Assembly: GCA_025024175.1 (NCBI GenBank)
Contig: QCXZ01000003.1
Span: 42,990,257-43,054,256 of the forward strand
DNA length: 64,000 bases
From: Rhyzopertha dominica
Taxonomy: Eukaryota; Arthropoda; Insecta; Coleoptera; Bostrichidae
Direction of reading: 5' to 3'
Shown: positions 1-13,278 of the stretch, in pieces
How the letters are laid out: every line of letters starts with the position of its first letter
How positions within the stretch are numbered: position 1 is the stretch's first letter
Translations under genes and position numbers: made by a program
The notes under the pieces: model-generated
The model's input: only the letters and a program-made list of their open reading frames with translations
What the model was told of the DNA's origin: nothing
The model's database searches: none

Positions 1-1418
1 ATCGTTAGCTTCGTGAAATTAAAAACTAATGTTAATTAAAGATTTATGAAGAAGTAATGGGTATAATAAATCATCTTCTAATAATTAAAAGAAAGTAGGC
101 TTGCATATTGAAGGCTTGTAAATGCGTCTTGTTAGAGTCTTTCCTATTAATAAAATGCAACGTTTTTAAGTAATTTTACAAGCTTAGCATCACGAACGAC
201 CCCACAACCTATTTAAGATTTCCGTAAAAGTAGCAAAGCAGTACCTATCACTAAATGAAACCTAAAAGAAATTTTTGACAAATATTAGGAAAGCAATTTA
301 CATCCAAACAAATTTATAACGAACAAACAGTTCGTTAAAAATATTTATATTTTTGTAATGACACAACCCATATAATAATAAATGTGTTAGTCGCAATGTT
401 TACCTACTTAGAAAAAAGTAAGAATGTATAGCTTATAATCATCAGGTTAAAGCACTTTTTCTTCTCTTATTACCAGCACTCAAATATACTAATATTATAA
501 CAAATACTGACAACACTTCAAAGCGTTTGGTTTGAGCACTGGTACTAAACCAACCTTGTTTGAAGATGCTGTTGCTTTTTTTAAGCAAAAATTAATTTTT
601 ACATGCCGATATTAGACGAACAAATATGCTCCTATCGCGGACGAAAGTGCGGCAATTTAGAGTTCAGGTTTTATAGATAATTACGTACTCACTAAGAGTA
701 GATAATAGACAAGAAATGCAACAGACAGTTAATCAATATTAACTTGGTGCAGAATGAATTTTTTGCTTGTGGGAGCGAACTCTAAAATATTTTAATGTAA
801 CTTCCTTTTATGTTTAAGGAGAAAAAATATTCGCAATAAGACAAATAAGGGCGTATTTAATCAAGGGAAAGAATAACTTACAAAAAAAGGGCATGTAGTG
901 AGGTTTGTAAGTAAGTATCTCGGAAACAGATTAATGTACCTACCTATTAAAACAGGCATGATAGAAATTCTACAAGCCCTATATTAAAACAATAAAAATA
1001 TAATGATAATGCATAACTTAAGAGTCTGGATAGTTCCGGACAAACATTTGCAAGTGTTATTTGAAGTACCTACCTACTGATCAGTGCGAGATATCGGGCG
1101 AGACTATAAAAATAAACAGGAAAGTATTAAGAAGATCTTAGGCAACAACAGGATGAAAAGAGTGACACCGCAAGTACTACTATTTGTAGGCAATATGATA
1201 GTGAGGTCCACACCACGAAAAACTACAAAATAATTTATTAATACCAGAAAGGGAGTGAATGAAATTAATATTATGAAATAAATACAAGTAGATAATAAGA
1301 AAATCAGGAAAATATACAAAATATACAAAAAAATTTTAGTCGATGAAATCAATTTTTTAATAAAGATCGAATGAATCAATGAAACAAGCGTAAAAAAATT
1401 AAAGTAAAACGAATAATA
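1..1418. other. Unique AT-rich flank, no gene seen
   Basis: This stretch precedes the left edge of the large duplication and has no counterpart elsewhere in the window. I see no coding domain, tRNA or terminal repeat in it. A minus-strand open frame at 1104-1379 is hydrophobic but has the composition of translated AT-rich noise. Confidence 0.6.
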
Positions 1419-2079
1419 GACGTATTGGGAGAGAAATAGTTGGGAAGGATACTATAGGTATAGAATACTCTTGCATAAAATGGAAAAAGACAGGATAGTA
1501 GAAAATATACCTCATAAATATTAAAATGGAGTAGATAAAGCGGAAAAATTAAATTAAGACCGCAAAAGATATGGCCAGACAGACTACAAAAATATATTAA
1601 TAAAATAATACTATGTTTTATAAAGAGTTCACGTGCAAGATATCAAATTTTCAAAAGGAAGGATAAGTATAGGTAAATAACCACAAACGAATAAAATGTA
1701 TTGAATAGAAGTCACTTTTCAAATCTTTTCTACGGCTGCAAATGTAGGTCAATGTATTATTATATAGCTCCGCACTGATGTGTTTTTGATATAAATATAT
1801 CTCGTTAAATGTAATTACTCTAAGTTCACTAGCGCTTTTTAGGGTCAGGGTTGGTGTCTTGATCTAACGTTGAAATCTCTACAGTCTGATCGCGTATTGC
1901 GATATGCGAGGTATGCAAGAATTCTAGATAACGATCTGGTCACTAGACTGAGTTTTAAAAATTCTATGAATCTTATTATTAAATCAGTTTTTCATTTGTA
2001 ATGCAGTTATTGTCAATAAAAATTAAAACTTTACAAAGTATGTAGGTACCTAGTAGTTATTGTATCAATAATAATTATA

Positions 2080-3995
2080 AGGGTACTCCGATTTCAATAG
2101 GCTTTGGATGTTTCAGGTGTAAGGTGTAAACGCAGATCAAAACTGTTTTTGCAATCATTAATCAATTTTTTTTGAGACAAATTCAATGGTGATAACTGAT
2201 TGCATCTACTACCTTTATTTGTTTTCACGATATCTTCAATTTTTCATTTTTGTAATATCAGCAAGCCTCTATATCTCGATTACTAATTATATCTTCCAAG
2301 AAAAGTTGATTTTATGTATAGATATCTTCTTAATTCAAGCAATGTAAGTAGTTATCTCCCTGATTACCATATTTTATTTGTTTTTGAGATAAGACATCAA
2401 TTTACATATCTTTTTAGCGGAACGTATCTATATATTTTTAATGCGAAAATCGTTAGACCTTTCTTTTCGATCCTGAAAATATATGATAATGTTGATATTA
2501 TTTTCAAAAACTTAGATATTATTCGGGAAAAACTAATTTAAGCCTTATATAATTTTTTCGAATTTAGAAAAAACAATCCTGCTAGTCAGTTGTATTGGAA
2601 GAGGTATCCAGAACGGAGACGACCAAATACGAAAATATTGAGCAAACTGGTCAACAATCTGAGCACATATATGCATTTATTTCGTGAAGGCCAAATATAT
2701 AGGTATCGAAAACCACAAAATAAAATGAAAAAATTGCACCGCTTTAGCACATGTAGGTAGCTGTAAATCGTTCATGCAATACCAGAGAGATGTGGAGGAT
2801 GAATCGGGGATTTCAAAAACATAGAGTCTAAAACAAGTTTAGGTTGGTAAATGACTTATTGCATCCAGGCGACGAGGTAAAGAATATTGGTACTTGCAAA
2901 TGTGCCGGGAAGACCCCAACTTCTATATTAAAATTATTTGGTCAGGCGACACACATAGGGAAGGTTTGCTGTTAACGTTTTGTGTTTTCTGAAGAAGAAT
3001 AGATTGCGTTACATACTATTCGAAGAAAATCTAACCGCACAGCGCACATCTGTTGATATCTGAAGTTTCTGCAAAATGAACTTAGAAGCTTCTTTTTAGA
3101 TAACCTGCCGCTCATGCAATTTTACTATAGTATGAGTCCAACAGGATGGAGCTCCTGCTCACAACCCTACATAGGGGCAATGAAAAGTATTTATATTAGC
3201 AGCAGATTTCATGAAAAGTGGTTTGGCGTACATAGTATAAACAGACGGCCTCCAAGATCTCCAGATCTCACGCCGTTAGGCTTCTTTTTATGGGGATGTT
3301 TAAAGAACCAACTTTATAAGTCAAATAATAACACACTTGAAGACATAGAAAACAATATCCGGTTATGCATGATTAGAATAAGACCTGTAAAAATGTTTTG
3401 AGCTATAGAGCCAACAGTCAAGAGATGTAATATGTGTAGGCATTCATTCAAACGGTTTACACATTGAGCACACAACTACGACAACTAGTATACTCATTTT
3501 GCGTAATCACCTAATTATCAAGAGAAGAAGATATTACATTGTTTTGTTTAGTAATCATAGCCAAAAGACAGCTACAACACAGAAGACACATAATCTTATG
3601 TCTTAAAGCAGTTTCATCCTAAACAGTTCCTAAGTTTCCGGAATCAGAAAAAAATCTACCGATTTTAAAATGAAAAATATGTATGTTCCATTAACAAAAT
3701 ATAAGTTAGTGTTATATCTCATAAACAAATGATGCTTGAATTATACGTAAAATCAACTACAATAATAACAATTTTTTTTAAATATAAATAGTGATCAAAA
3801 TACAGAGGTTTGCTAAAATGGCCAAACAATTAGAAAACGAAGATAACATGAAAATAAATGAAGGTAGTACCAATTTGTATTCACCACTGAATTTGTCTCA
3901 AGAAATTGACTGATGGCCGCAAAAACCGTTTTGATGAGGATTAACTGCTCATACTTGAACCCCAAAATCTCCCAAATCAAAATCAGATCACCCTG
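2080..3995 (+). mobile_element. Degenerate IS630/Tc1/mariner-type DNA transposon (copy A)
   Basis: The element is bounded by imperfect terminal inverted repeats. The left end reads AGGGTACTCCGATTTC and the right end, read inward on the minus strand, reads AGGGTGATCTGATTTTG. A TA dinucleotide lies just outside each end, the usual target duplication of the superfamily. The interior holds a broken transposase. The left end is closer to consensus in copy B (AGGGTGCTCC). The exact outermost base is uncertain by one or two. Confidence 0.65.
2581..3401 (+). pseudogene. Broken DDE transposase, IS630/Tc1/mariner superfamily (copy A)
   Basis: Frames broken by stops and shifts still show the landmarks of an insect transposase family. 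An N-terminal segment YWKRYPERRRPN (from about 2596) matches the family's 'RFPNRRHPN' block. A first catalytic-Asp block IIWSGDTH lies near 2932-2956. The second block QQDGAPAHNP is at 3139-3168. The third block RSPDLTPLGFFLWG is near 3255-3297. In this family the protein binds the terminal repeats and moves the element by cut and paste. With several stops it cannot be functional. A 75-codon open frame at 2314-2541 lies upstream inside the element and is unrecognised; it is open in copy B too, but the copies are too similar for that to mean selection. Confidence 0.8.
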
Positions 3996-4348
3996 TACAT
4001 TTGCGTTTTCTTAATGTGTAGAGCTATCTTTTTATATCCCTTAACTTTTGTATCATCTTTGAATACCTAATATGATATGAGTTGCTTATCAATTATGTTA
4101 GGATTACCTAATTAAATAAAGTTTATTACAGAAGATGAAAGATTAGCATATGATTTCATTGTGCAAATGTTTCTTTAACATGACTTTTGGATTACCCACT
4201 TAAGATGTGATAGGCACTAAAGAAGTTCAAAATATAGACTTGCAGTACATCTCGTGTAGGTGACAAATCCTCTACAAAACATCTAGCTCATCAACCCTTC
4301 ACCTTCTGCAATATCTGCAGTAAGATTTTATTTCAAGCATATTCTTAC

Positions 4349-4439
4349 CTTCAGCTGATCCGCATGCTACCACTCCAAATAAGCACAACACTAAACAGCA
4401 CAAGAGGCGTCTTCTGACTGCACATGTCTGTGACACCAT
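4349..4439 (-). CDS. First coding exon with signal peptide (copy A), candidate furrowed exon 1
   Basis: Read on the minus strand, ATG is followed by 30 codons and one extra base, then a good donor (GAAG|GTAAG). The peptide starts MVSQTCAVRRRLL and continues as a leucine/cysteine/valine-rich hydrophobic stretch ending near ACGSAE. That is a positively charged n-region, an h-region and a small-residue cleavage region: a signal peptide for a secreted or membrane protein. The exon and about 250 bp on its 5' side are nearly identical in copy B while flanking DNA differs, which suggests a real exon plus 5' UTR. It ends in phase 1, the phase in which the sushi exon at 42923 begins, and the join would place Glu-Ile-Arg-Cys-Gly right after the signal. 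The strands and order conflict in this scaffold, so the assignment to furrowed is inference. No downstream exon is visible on the minus strand between 1 and 4349. Confidence 0.6.
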
Positions 4440-7400
4440 TGCGCGGCACGATCAACACACCAGGACAAATTCGGTCAGCTCCTTCATAGTTCACGCTCAC
4501 GCTACTCACGACGGCCAGCACTGGAATGAAAGTCTTCGTTTAAAAGCCACCGGTAACTGGAACGCATTGACGGTACTGAAGGGGCAGACACCACAGGTGA
4601 GGTGTGCGAACCAGAGGCGTAGGCAAAGGACGTTTGATACATATTTTTTATAATGTGGTTGAACTGATTTGGAACGATAAATGTATTCACAGTTAAACAA
4701 TGATTATAACATTTTAGGTATTCATAACTTAGTAGAAGTAGAGGTCAATGACAATAAATTTATCGATGGCCGAGAAAGCTTATTTGGTTCTAAATCACCA
4801 GTCCAGTCAAAATTTTCGAGTTTCTAATATATATATTGCCCATGTAGCACCATTGTACGTTAGGCTCAGAGCACCATTCAATTATACGAGTACGTAGAGG
4901 AATACCTATACTTGAAAGTTGTCGTCTACCTTGGCGCATATAAGAGAAGCCACATCTGAGCCGTGTTGTCTGCGTTGGGACTAGAGCTGTGCTGAGGAGG
5001 CTTTATAAGACGAAGCAGCTGTCCACAGACTGTTTCGACGCGGGGGGCATGGCATACAGATGTAATTTTATTATTATCTACTTGAAAGTTCTCCGTGGAA
5101 ATGAGTAGGTAACCCTTTTAATTATCAGAATTTTTATTTTCAACTATTATATTATATATTTTTTCCGATTGATGTACATAAGATGCAACACATTAAATAA
5201 TGGTCGCATACATTTCATATAATATTCCACTTCATTCCCTAAACCTACCATCCACCTATTGCAATGTGAATTTATCTTATGCTTTATGTTACAAACTGGA
5301 CTCTTCGTTGATAGTTTTTGACCCATTAACCATTAATTTTTTTCGAGTAAGCAACTAGGTAACAAAAATGATGAAAAAAGTTGTCGATAGCTTCCAGGGT
5401 TTTTCATCTCCCGTTTCTTTTCACAAAAAATTCAGCNATTTTTTGTTTGTTAATACGTGTATAACCTAAGTAGGTACTCCTATAAAGTTTTCTGGACTAT
5501 TCCAAACCCAGTTTACTTATATATTTCTGTTTTTTTTAAATTAAAGTAACTGCCCCCACTGAGACGAGATAGAGATAATTCATATTTGACAAAGTAAATC
5601 AACAATTGAAATGTCTGCAATCTGATCCAATTTTGGCAATATTAAGAGAAAGTCAAAACGACCACTTTTTCTAAGCGACTTAATATAGCAATGTAAAATT
5701 CAGTCTGTGATTACAGACCAGAAACACAAACTTTATCAAACTGCACCATACAGTATAATCGTAATTACGATCTATAGTTGAATGTAATACTGAAGGCATC
5801 TGATTGGCGAAGTTGATAATAATACCAGTAAGGCGTCTTCATTCCCAACGCTTGCACCTGCAAACCTAAATTTAAGGTGTCGATAAAGTAGGTAACGCAC
5901 AAAATTCAAAACAAGGGTTATAACTTTTGAGATGGTTAAAACAGAGCAGTTCCGTTATGACGGCGAAGAGATGAAGTCATCGAATGTTTTTTTTCAATAG
6001 GACCATATGCACTTTTTGCGTCATTTACGCCCATATTATCTAAGGAATTCAACCATTTTGTCATTTGGGATAAGAAAAAACCGCTGCAAATTGAATCAAT
6101 ACTTCCACATCCAATTGTCAAAATAACATTTACGTTTTTATTTTTTATACTATACGATTAGTAATCAGGTTTTGAGCATTTTTCCTCTCCACACATTTTT
6201 TTAAAGACAAACAGTCCTGTGATATCGGTGAAATCGGTTTTTCCAAATAAATCGAAAATTATTCACTTAACAAAAAAAATACAAGAGTGCTTTCTGATCA
6301 GAAATTTAATATTCTATATAATACCAAAATTTAAAAAAATCGTACGAGCAGGGTCCAAAATAGATTTTTTGGAAATATTTCGAAAATGTCAAAATTTTGG
6401 ATAAATTTTCCAAGACACTTTTTGTGAGAAATTTTATTTCCTATCTAATGGCATTTTCATTTTTTGAAATATATTTGGAGATATTTAGGAAAAACCATTT
6501 TCTTTAAGTAACCCTTTTTTGCTAATATCTTCTAAACAGTTTGCTGCACCGAAAATTTATAAGTGCGAATAATACTCGCAGTTATACTACTAATCACATA
6601 ATAAAACGAAAAAAATATAAAAAAAATAAAAATTTGCAATAAGGGTAGTTACCTCCAAATTTCGCCCCCTTACCGATATCCTACTTACCCCACAACAATA
6701 GGTCGCTTTGGGTTGTTGAGATTTATACGTTTGCCAAATTTCAAGTTCATATATTAAGTCTTTCGAAAGTTATCGTGTCCACAAACAAAACCACATACAC
6801 ACAGACAAGAAATTTGTTTTTGCTCAAATTTTGTTTTGCGTTTTCGATCATTTTAAAGTGAATGAGCAAATAAAAATGTTTGAAAATTTTTTTCGCGATA
6901 CAATACTTTCCATCCGTTGGATGTGGAAGTAATAAAGAAAAATGGTTATTCAACATGTGCATAATTATGAAGTTCACAAATAAAACAAATACGTCATCAA
7001 GTGACTTTGATCTGCAAATAATAATGAATTAACAAGCATTTAACACACCCAAATGCTCAAATTGCACTCCATTTACAACTTGGCATTACCTAAGTCGCAC
7101 ATAGACACTTTGAACACTACGTTCAACAACGTCTGGAGGTAGCAATCGCATACATAGCTCGAATACTTCAGCATTAGTTACTGGACTAAGCACTAACTTG
7201 TTTAAAATCAACAATTCCAAAAAATTGCAAAAAACGCATTGGAAACTATCAATAAACAAAAAAGTACCTTCTGTAGAACCCAGCATCTGTAGATTTCAAA
7301 TTCTTTCCGTTTCAGGCTGGAATCTGTAAATGATGACTTTTTGTCTATTGATACTAGTCGTTAGTTATTTTTAGAATTGGGATTGTTTCAAGATATTCAG

Positions 7401-10400
7401 CTAGTTGCAGTCGGGAGGAACATAAAGTAGCAGCACAGGCTTAACCCACGTTATTTCTCGAACATTGATATGTATTTTTTTGAGCATCATTTTTTCCACG
7501 TTATAAATAAGTATTTTCCAGTTGTGCATATTTCAGACGTATTTTTCTTATGCCAAATGGCATAATGATTGAGTTCCTTAGATAATAAGTGTTCGAATGA
7601 GCATAGATTCTATTAAAAAATGACGTCATATCTCGTCATAAGTTACCTATTTCAGCATTCAGAAATGACAAAATTCATGGTCCACTTCACGAAAGATGGC
7701 AGCTGTTCAAAAAATCGCATTAGTTGCAAGGCTATGGAATAAATATATATAATGCTGAAATGCGTCGCGAGTAACAGTAACTGTAAGCATGAAAAGTGGT
7801 AGAAAGAAAGCATTCAGAACTGAAAAGAAATTTAACAGGATTTCACGTAGGTACAAACATAAAATTAAGTTACAAATATTAGTTAATCTAATAAGCCGGA
7901 TAACAAAAGTCTAGGATATTATCACTTAAAATAATACAGAGATTTTGATTTTGAAATGCATAAATTTGACAAATAATACTAAATTCAAAGACCAGTATGC
8001 TGTCCTATACCTATTTTTTAAGTAAGCAGAAGTCATATCCTACACACTTTATAAAATATGTAGGCAAGATATATATTTAAGTTTTTCGTGTCATTTACAC
8101 AGTGCTGTCAGATGCTCTTCAACTATATTATCCAAAGTATGACGAAAGATTCCAGCAAACAGAATAATTGTGCTATTACAATTAACAAAGTTTAAACGAT
8201 AGAAATGTAAGGTAAAAAACTAAATGTTTAGTTAAAATCTATGTTTCATGAAAACTGTACCTTTAAAAATTTGTAAACGGTCCATCTCATCTCAATTACA
8301 TTCATAAAGATAGCTGAAATATCCTATTTTAAACTTGTTTATTATTTCATATAGAATCTGTGGAAAAGTTTCTAAAATTAACTTGCGCTGACATATGAAT
8401 ACCCACTCATTAATGGAAACTTTTATTATTTTTGTCTAGTGTGGAAATCAATTAGAACGCAATCTTTAACTTACTAATTTATAAAAGTAAATTAAATTTA
8501 TCCGAATTTATGTTAGGTCACTTACACTTACTTGTCTTTGTTTTAATTTTCTAATAGTTTTATATAAAATTGATTCAAAGTTTTTTTTTATTTTACAATT
8601 TAGATTTTCAAGGATAATATCACAACCGTAAATAAGTGAATATCATTAATGTCAATGTTTTTAGTTGGAATAAATTTCAGTCCCTCATGTAATAATTCAT
8701 ATCTATTCTTTATCTGAAAAAAACTGATTTTGACAAATTTGAAACTACAATGAAAATTAAAAGGCTGAATATTATTAAATACCTTATATTAAGTATATAG
8801 GGTGAACGCTATATGAAGGTAGTTCAAGTATTGTGCGAAATCTGTATGTGTTATAGGTTTAATAACATTAAAGTTGCAAAAACTTCCTTTTAATTTAGAA
8901 TGAATATTTTGTATGTATCTCAGAGAAAATGAAATATGTAGGTGTATTTCATTTATTATCGTCCACAACCTCAGTATTCAAGAAAGCTGAGCAACAAGTA
9001 CATGATTTAGCTGTTACAGTGACTTTTGCTGTCAAAATATCATAAACATTTAGAAGAGTGTAATACATGTATCACCTCTGTTGATGGTTATTTAAGTACT
9101 TAACCGTTGTTTACTTAGCCTACCTGTTAGTCTGTTCTATGAGTAGGAAACTATTATAATCTCTAATTACGTAAAACTTCAACAAGACAAGTAAAACCTG
9201 TCAAGTTTATCCCAAAAAAGTTGAACAGTTCATATTCCTAAGCGAACTAACCCAATCTGCAATAATATTTCTAAACAATTTGATAACTTTTTTGTTCATC
9301 AGTTTATAACTTCGTGAATACTACTGGTCTTAGGAAACATTTTTAGTGCAAAGGTAGGTATAATAAAAAAACGCAGAAACATACAATGTTACCAAATTCA
9401 TTAATTAATTATCAAAGTCTTTTTAATGATATTTACAGTTTTAATATAAAAATAACAAAAATGTCTTTTTTCTTATATGTACGTTCTACTAAAATTAGTT
9501 ATGGGTGGAACTACCAAATTATACGAGACATAAAAAATAATTTCTTATTGTTTTAATTTAGTTGATATATAATTCAGTTCACAGTATAGAAGTTTTTTAC
9601 TAACGATGTATTTAATCAGTAGTTGAGTCCAACGATATACTTTTTACTTATATAGCTTTATTTGTTAATTCAAGCAATTACTAAAAACAGAATACGTTAT
9701 AATATGAAGGTAAAAAAATAAGAATTGTATCTAGTTAACTTCAGAAGACATTAACAGCATATTTCTTCCTCTAATTATATCATTACATTACTGCAACTTA
9801 TTGACAGAATGACAACAATTATAAAAAGTACCTACATACATTGGTACACCACTGGTGCTCCCCCGGCCGTGACGTCAGAAGGTAAATTAAATTGTAACAG
9901 ACAAGTTGCCGAGTGTTGATTCACATGGGTTAACGGTTTTCGATGATGCCTCCGCAGGGCTTATTTGTACATTTATTGACGATTACGTATATACCTGTGG
10001 GGTCTCCTCGATGGCCTACTAATTGCTAAGGAAACGACAGAAGAAGAATACCGTGTAAGCGATCTGACATCACGTTAAATGTTAGGTTATTAAAAGTAAC
10101 TGATTAGCGTTTAAGTTTACATCCCTAACTGTTTGTGCATCTTAAGTAATTTCATTAGTCCTTACTATAGCAGCTTGCTTCACGGTCTATTGACATAATA
10201 GGTTACCTATAGATACTCGTATCTTTACCATTTATTCAAATAAATACTTTAAACTGCAGGAAGTGTAATATTGTCTTGGCGTAAAATTACACAAAAGGTA
10301 CAATTGCTCGATTTAAAAAATATGCTACACTACATTTCTGTTTATAAACGCTAAAATATATACAGAATAAAAAATAATGAATGTATAATAAATTCATATA

Positions 10401-11414
10401 ATTCATGTATGGTGTTATTTCGATGTTTAGTATGGAAATTTCGGAAACTAACGAAGATATAAGGATGGTTTAAGGGGAAATGCTTACAGTTTTGTGAGCG
10501 CAATTTAAAGCACCTTTAGGATTTTTGAAAAACTTGTTGGCTTACTAGAAATTTTGAAATAAAGCCAAACTATGGCGATATCTTATTGTTCCTCTAACAT
10601 CGTTATTTTTAATTTTGCATTAAATGTAGTATAAAAGCTGTATAAAATGACATCGCCATACAGATAATAAATTCAATCTTATAGCTAAGCTGTCATGTTC
10701 AAGATATAACACATACACTTACCTTTTTTAAATGCAAACCATAGTAGGCTATGGCTACAAAAAATCGAACATTTTATAAGCTCCCCATTAACATTAAACT
10801 TGATCGGATTATTTAAAAAAACGTAAGAGTTGTTATTTTTCTGTTTTATACTTACTTTTATCTACTGACCTATGGAAAAATTAAATATTTTGGTCTTAGA
10901 TTTTGCAAAACAAGATATGTCAAAAACTTTTGATGCATTCATTGACCCTTATTTCTGTAACAAAGTACTTACTATTAAGTATTTACATGTGTTAGAAAAC
11001 TAAAACAAGAACTAATGAGGCGCATAATAATTACAAACAATGTTCAACAAAGATCATCATTATTATCAATACATTATTGCACAGTTTAAAAACAGAGAGT
11101 GAATAATAGAATGCCTATCGATTCACGTGAAAGCTTCTTCAACGTCTTTTGTGCGAAGGCCTTCCAGTCTCAAACTTCGGCAGTAAACTTTGTTTTTAAC
11201 TGTTTCCCAAAAAGCGAAACCAAAAGATCGGGAGGTCGAGAAGGTCATGAAACTGGCCCGTTCTTTTCTTCCTCATGTTATGAAGGGGTGTTCTGTCTTG
11301 TTCAAATCATTGCGCGAGTCTAAATTCAGTGCATCCAACATATTTTGGAATTAGCATTGTCCAAGAACTTTTAACCCTATGCCTCACCCCATACCTTACA
11401 TGAAACATACATAT
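4440..11414. other. Long noncoding stretch of copy A
   Basis: The first ~250 bp are probably 5' UTR and core promoter of the minus-strand signal-peptide exon, including a TCAGT initiator-like motif near 4574. The rest is AT-rich with no coding domain or RNA gene that I recognise. A less AT-rich patch at about 9845-10070 contains a TGACGTCA palindrome (9870-9877) and is kept almost unchanged in copy B. The segment 11099-11400, just before the array, is also shared with copy B and has no recognisable product. Confidence 0.5.
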
Positions 11415-13278
11415 AATACAGCATCCTCTTATGCTTTCTAGAAACAGTTGCTTCATTGTAGCAGATCAGAAGCGAAGACGACCATTAAAAGGCACAATTG
11501 GTCAAACTAACAATATTAGAAATACGGCATTCTCTTATGCGTTCTGGAAACAGTTGCTTCATTATAGCAAATCGGAAGCGAAGATGACCATTAAAAGGCA
11601 CAATTGGCCAAACTAACAATATTAGAAACAATGCATTCACTGTAATACAGCATCCTCTTATGCTTTCTGGAAACAGTTGCTTCATTGTAGCAGATCAGAA
11701 GCGAAGACGACCCTTAAAAGACACAATTGGTCAAACTAACAATATTTGACATGATGCATTCACTTCANTACGGCATTCTCTTATGCTTTCTGGAAACAGT
11801 TGCTTCATTATAGCAGATGGGAAGTGAAGACGACCATTAAAGGCCACAATTGGTCAAACTAATAATATTAGAGACGATGCATTCACATTAATACAGCATC
11901 CTCTTACGCATTCTGGAAACAGTTGCTTAATTATAGCAGATCGATAGCGAAGGTGACTGTTAAAAGACATAATTGGTCAATCTAACAATATTAGAAACGA
12001 TGCATTCACTTTATTGCGGCATCCTATTACGCATTCTTGAAACAGTTGCTTCATTAAAGCAAATAGAGGCGAAGTCTACCATTAAAAGGCACAATTGGTC
12101 AAACTAACAATATTAGAAACAATGCATTTACTGCAATACAGCATCCTCTTATGATTTCTCGAAACAGTTGCTTCATTATAGCAGATGGGAAGCGAAGACG
12201 ACCATTAAAGGCCACAATTGGTCAAACTTACAATATTAGAGACGATGCATTCACTTTAGTACGGCATTTTCTTATGCATTCTGGAAACAGTTGCTTCATA
12301 CAGCAAATCGGAAGCGAGGGTGACCATTAAACGGCACAATTGGTCAAACTAGCAATATTAGAAACGATGCATTCACTTAAATACGGCATCCTCTTATGCA
12401 TTCTGGAAACAGTTGCTTCATTATAGCAGATCGGAAGTGAAGACGACCATTAAAACGCACAATTGGTCAAACCAGCAATATTGGAAACGATGCATTCACT
12501 TAAATACGGCATCCTCTGATGCATTCTGGAAACAGTTGCTTCATTACAGCAAATCGGAAACGAAGACAACCAGTACAATGCACAATTGGTCAATGCAATG
12601 CAATATTAGAGACGATGCATTCACTTTAGTACGGCATCCTCTTAAGCATTCTGGAAACAGTTGCTTAATTGTAGCAGATCGGAAGCGAATACGACCACTA
12701 AAATGCACAATTGGTCAAACTACCAATATTAAAGACGATGCATTCACTGCAATACAGCATCCTCTTATGCATTCAGGAACAGTAGCTTAATTATAGTAGA
12801 TCGAAAGCGAAGACGACAATTAAAAGGCACAATTGGTCAAACTAGCAATATTAGAGGCGACTTTAATACGGAATTCTCTTATGCTTCTGGAAACAGTTGC
12901 TTCATTATAACAAATCGGAAGAGAAGACGACCATTAAAAGACACAATTGGTCAAACTATCAATATTAGAGACGATGCATTTCCTTTAATACGGCGTCCTC
13001 TTATGCATTCTGGAAACAGGTGCTTCAATATAACAAATCAGAAGCGAAGACGACCATTAAAAGGCACAATTGGTTAAACTAACAATATTAGAGACAATGC
13101 ATTCACTTTAATACGGCATCCTCGTATGCTTTCTGGTAACAGTTGCTTCATTATAGCAGATCGGAAGCGAAGACAACCATTAAAAGGCACAATTGATCAA
13201 ACTAGCAATATTAGAATCGATGCATTTACTTAATACGGCATCCTCTTATGCATTCGGGAAACAGTAGCTTAATTGTAG
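11415..13278 (+). repeat. Left tandem array, ~123-bp unit, about 15 copies (copy A)
   Basis: Each unit runs through recognisable blocks: GGAAACAGTTGCTTCATTAT, CAGATCGGAAGCGAAGACGA, CACAATTGGTCAAACTA, AATATTAGAGACGATGCATT and ACGGCATCCTCTTATGC. Units differ by point changes and small indels. A unit of 123 bp is 41 codons, so open frames run through several units without any real gene. The outer edge is at TACAGCATCC and the inner edge at AATTGTAGTG. Confidence 0.92.

Noticed and set aside
1104..1379. Minus-strand 91-codon hydrophobic open frame
   Set aside because: Composition of translated AT-rich DNA; no counterpart, no splice or promoter context.
2314..2541. 75-codon frame open in both copies, possible small gene
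   Set aside because: It lies inside a dead transposon and the copies are too similar for openness to be informative.
4506..4700. Minus-strand open frames upstream of the signal-peptide exon
   Set aside because: They lie in the presumed 5' flank, overlap each other in two frames and have no splice link to the exon.
4975..5050. CTGAGGA and TTTCGACG motifs as a second hammerhead
   Set aside because: The two core parts are on opposite strands here, so no hammerhead order can form.
11415..13278. Regular repeats as a CRISPR array
   Set aside because: The whole 123-bp unit repeats with drift; there are no short identical repeats with unique spacers, and the DNA is eukaryotic.
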